From the NCBI GenBank assembly GCA_026705925.1, contig JAPOZT010000034.1, forward strand, positions 62,001-126,000: a DNA stretch of 64,000 nt, in the 5' to 3' direction. Under the pieces are notes generated by a model. It was given only the letters and a program-made list of their open reading frames with translations. It ran no database searches and was not told where the DNA came from. Positions 63,092 through 64,000 of this stretch are shown piece by piece. The translations under genes were made by a program, and so were the position numbers. Within the stretch, counting starts at the first letter, position 1; each line of letters starts with the position of its first letter. Origin of the DNA: Gemmatimonadota bacterium. Its GTDB lineage: Bacteria > JAAXHH01.

Positions 63092-64000
63092 ATGCTCAGA
63101 CTCGAATTCGACCGCGGGACCATCCTGGTGCACGGCGACCGGGACCAGGTGGACGCGTTGTCCCTGCCCGGCTGCGCGTTCGACCGCCGCGTGTCGCTGC
63201 ACCGTGCTCCGGCGCGGCATTACCGCGAGATCATCACCCGGCTCAACGACCGGGGCATCCCCCACCAGGACGACGCCAGGTCCTACGGGAAGCTGGACTT
63301 GTCCTTCCAGTCGGACCGGTCCCCCTTTCCCTACCAGCAGGAGGCCGTGGACGCCTGGTGGAAGGCGGGCGGCCGGGGCATCGTCGTACTGCCCACCGGT
63401 GCGGGCAAGACTTTCGTCGCGCTCATGTGCATGGCCCGCGTCCAGCGCGGCACGCTGGTCGTCGTGCCGACCATCGACCTGATGCAGCAGTGGTATGGCG
63501 TGATTTCCAGCCAGTTCGACACCGAAGTCGGGCTGATCGGCGGGGGATACTACGACATCGAGCCCGTCTCCGTGTCCACCTACGATTCCGCGTACCTGCA
63601 CATGGAGCGGTTCGGCCATCAGTTCGGACTCGTGGTCTTCGACGAATGCCACCACCTGCCCGGTCCCTCCTACCTGATGACCGCGGACCTGTCCCTGGCG
63701 CCCTACCGGCTGGGATTGACCGCAACGCTCGAACGGGAGGACGGGGCGGAACATCTCCTGCGGGACGCGATCGGCGATACGGTCTACCGCCAGGAGATTC
63801 GGTCGCTGAGTGGGGAATACCTTTCCGGATACGAGACCATAAAGATCAGCGTGCGTCTTTCGCCGGAAGAGCGGACGGAGTACCAGGAGGCGAGAAACAT
63901 TTACCGGGCGTTCCTGGACAGCCAGCGGATCGCCCTGTCCGGCCCAGGTGGATGGGTGCGTTTCCTGGCGGCGACGTCGCGGAGCGAAGAGGGGCGGAAG
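63092..64000 (+). CDS. XPB-like SF2 DNA helicase, N-terminal part
   Basis: The frame begins with ATG at 63092 and is open to the window end (303 residues shown). It has a short N-terminal domain resembling the damage-recognition domain of XPB-type helicases, then motifs of superfamily 2: QxxA-like FPYQQEAVDAW, Walker A PTGAGKT, a DECH version of the DEAH box in VVFDECHHLPG, and GLTATLER (motif III). It likely unwinds or remodels DNA in repair. The gene ends outside the window; the C-terminal helicase half is not seen. Confidence 0.9.
   Translation, partial: MLRLEFDRGTILVHGDRDQVDALSLPGCAFDRRVSLHRAPARHYREIITRLNDRGIPHQDDARSYGKLDLSFQSDRSPFPYQQEAVDAWWKAGGRGIVVLPTGAGKTFVALMCMARVQRGTLVVVPTIDLMQQWYGVISSQFDTEVGLIGGGYYDIEPVSVSTYDSAYLHMERFGHQFGLVVFDECHHLPGPSYLMTADLSLAPYRLGLTATLEREDGAEHLLRDAIGDTVYRQEIRSLSGEYLSGYETIKISVRLSPEERTEYQEARNIYRAFLDSQRIALSGPGGWVRFLAATSRSEEGRK

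Noticed and set aside
62475..63482. 335-codon plus-strand frame overlapping the aminotransferase and helicase
   Set aside because: Wrong frame relative to both genes, which have full motifs; Arg/Pro-rich shadow.

Overview
This is a GC-rich bacterial chromosome segment, densely coded on both strands and without phage, transposase, CRISPR or rRNA. Most of it is housekeeping. The organism is inferred to belong to the FCB side of bacteria, most like a marine 'Candidatus Latescibacterota' genome. The clues are a protein with a C-terminal type IX secretion (T9SS) sorting domain next to a PorV-like outer-membrane protein, a TonB-dependent receptor with a carboxypeptidase-regulatory domain, a CRTAC1/ASPIC protein, and a catabolic set of a D-threonine-aldolase-like enzyme, a TauD dioxygenase, an enolase-superfamily enzyme and a sulfatase. 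The phylum call rests on gene content only.

Layout. 1-13.7 kb is one long minus-strand run: hrcA-grpE-dnaJ-prmA-rsmE-HIT-rpsU-yqeY-cvpA-mutS2-thioredoxin-dnaG, then a two-tRNA unit with its own promoter and terminator, then two HAD phosphatases. This resembles the heat-shock/primase neighbourhood of other bacteria, but dnaK is missing between grpE and dnaJ and I see no CIRCE operator. 13.7-14.1 kb is a divergent promoter region. 14.1-22.5 kb runs on the plus strand: a CDP-alcohol phosphatidyltransferase, an S41 protease, tRNA-Leu, then the protein quality-control cluster tig-clpP-clpX-lon. 22.5-25.4 kb (minus) has tsaE, serS and a TIGR02757 protein. 25.5-27.7 kb (plus) has holA and rsgA. 27.7-31.2 kb (minus) has a small unknown protein, a PBP4-type carboxypeptidase and a threonine-synthase homologue.

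31.2-46.7 kb is the accessory part. By eye it is lower in GC and nearly all of it is exported or lipidated. After a gene-poor, AT-rich leader of about 620 bases come a TonB-dependent receptor, a 1,074-residue secreted protein with a T9SS-type C-terminus and a PorV-like protein. Large hairpins lie in both spacers and a strong terminator closes the unit. A second probable operon follows: a six-heme cytochrome c with a carboxypeptidase-regulatory-like domain, a TPR protein, a beta-propeller lipoprotein, a small membrane-anchored lipoprotein and a CRTAC1/FG-GAP lipoprotein. Together they look like a cell-surface uptake or redox system with no obvious named counterpart; this is the best candidate in the window for an undescribed system.

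46.6-64 kb holds a flippase, rlmB, pyruvate phosphate dikinase, a ChrA transporter and an orphan solute-binding protein. Next is a minus-strand operon (DSD1-like aldolase, TauD dioxygenase, RtcB, enolase-superfamily enzyme) behind a promoter with a palindrome at its predicted start site. The window ends with a tiny coiled-coil membrane protein, a cytoplasmic sulfatase, a class V aminotransferase and a truncated XPB-like helicase.

A recurring oddity is short in-frame tandem repeats (9-21 bp units) in linkers of otherwise conserved proteins (DnaG, MutS2, ClpX, TsaE, RlmB, flippase) and similar 19-20 bp duplications between genes.
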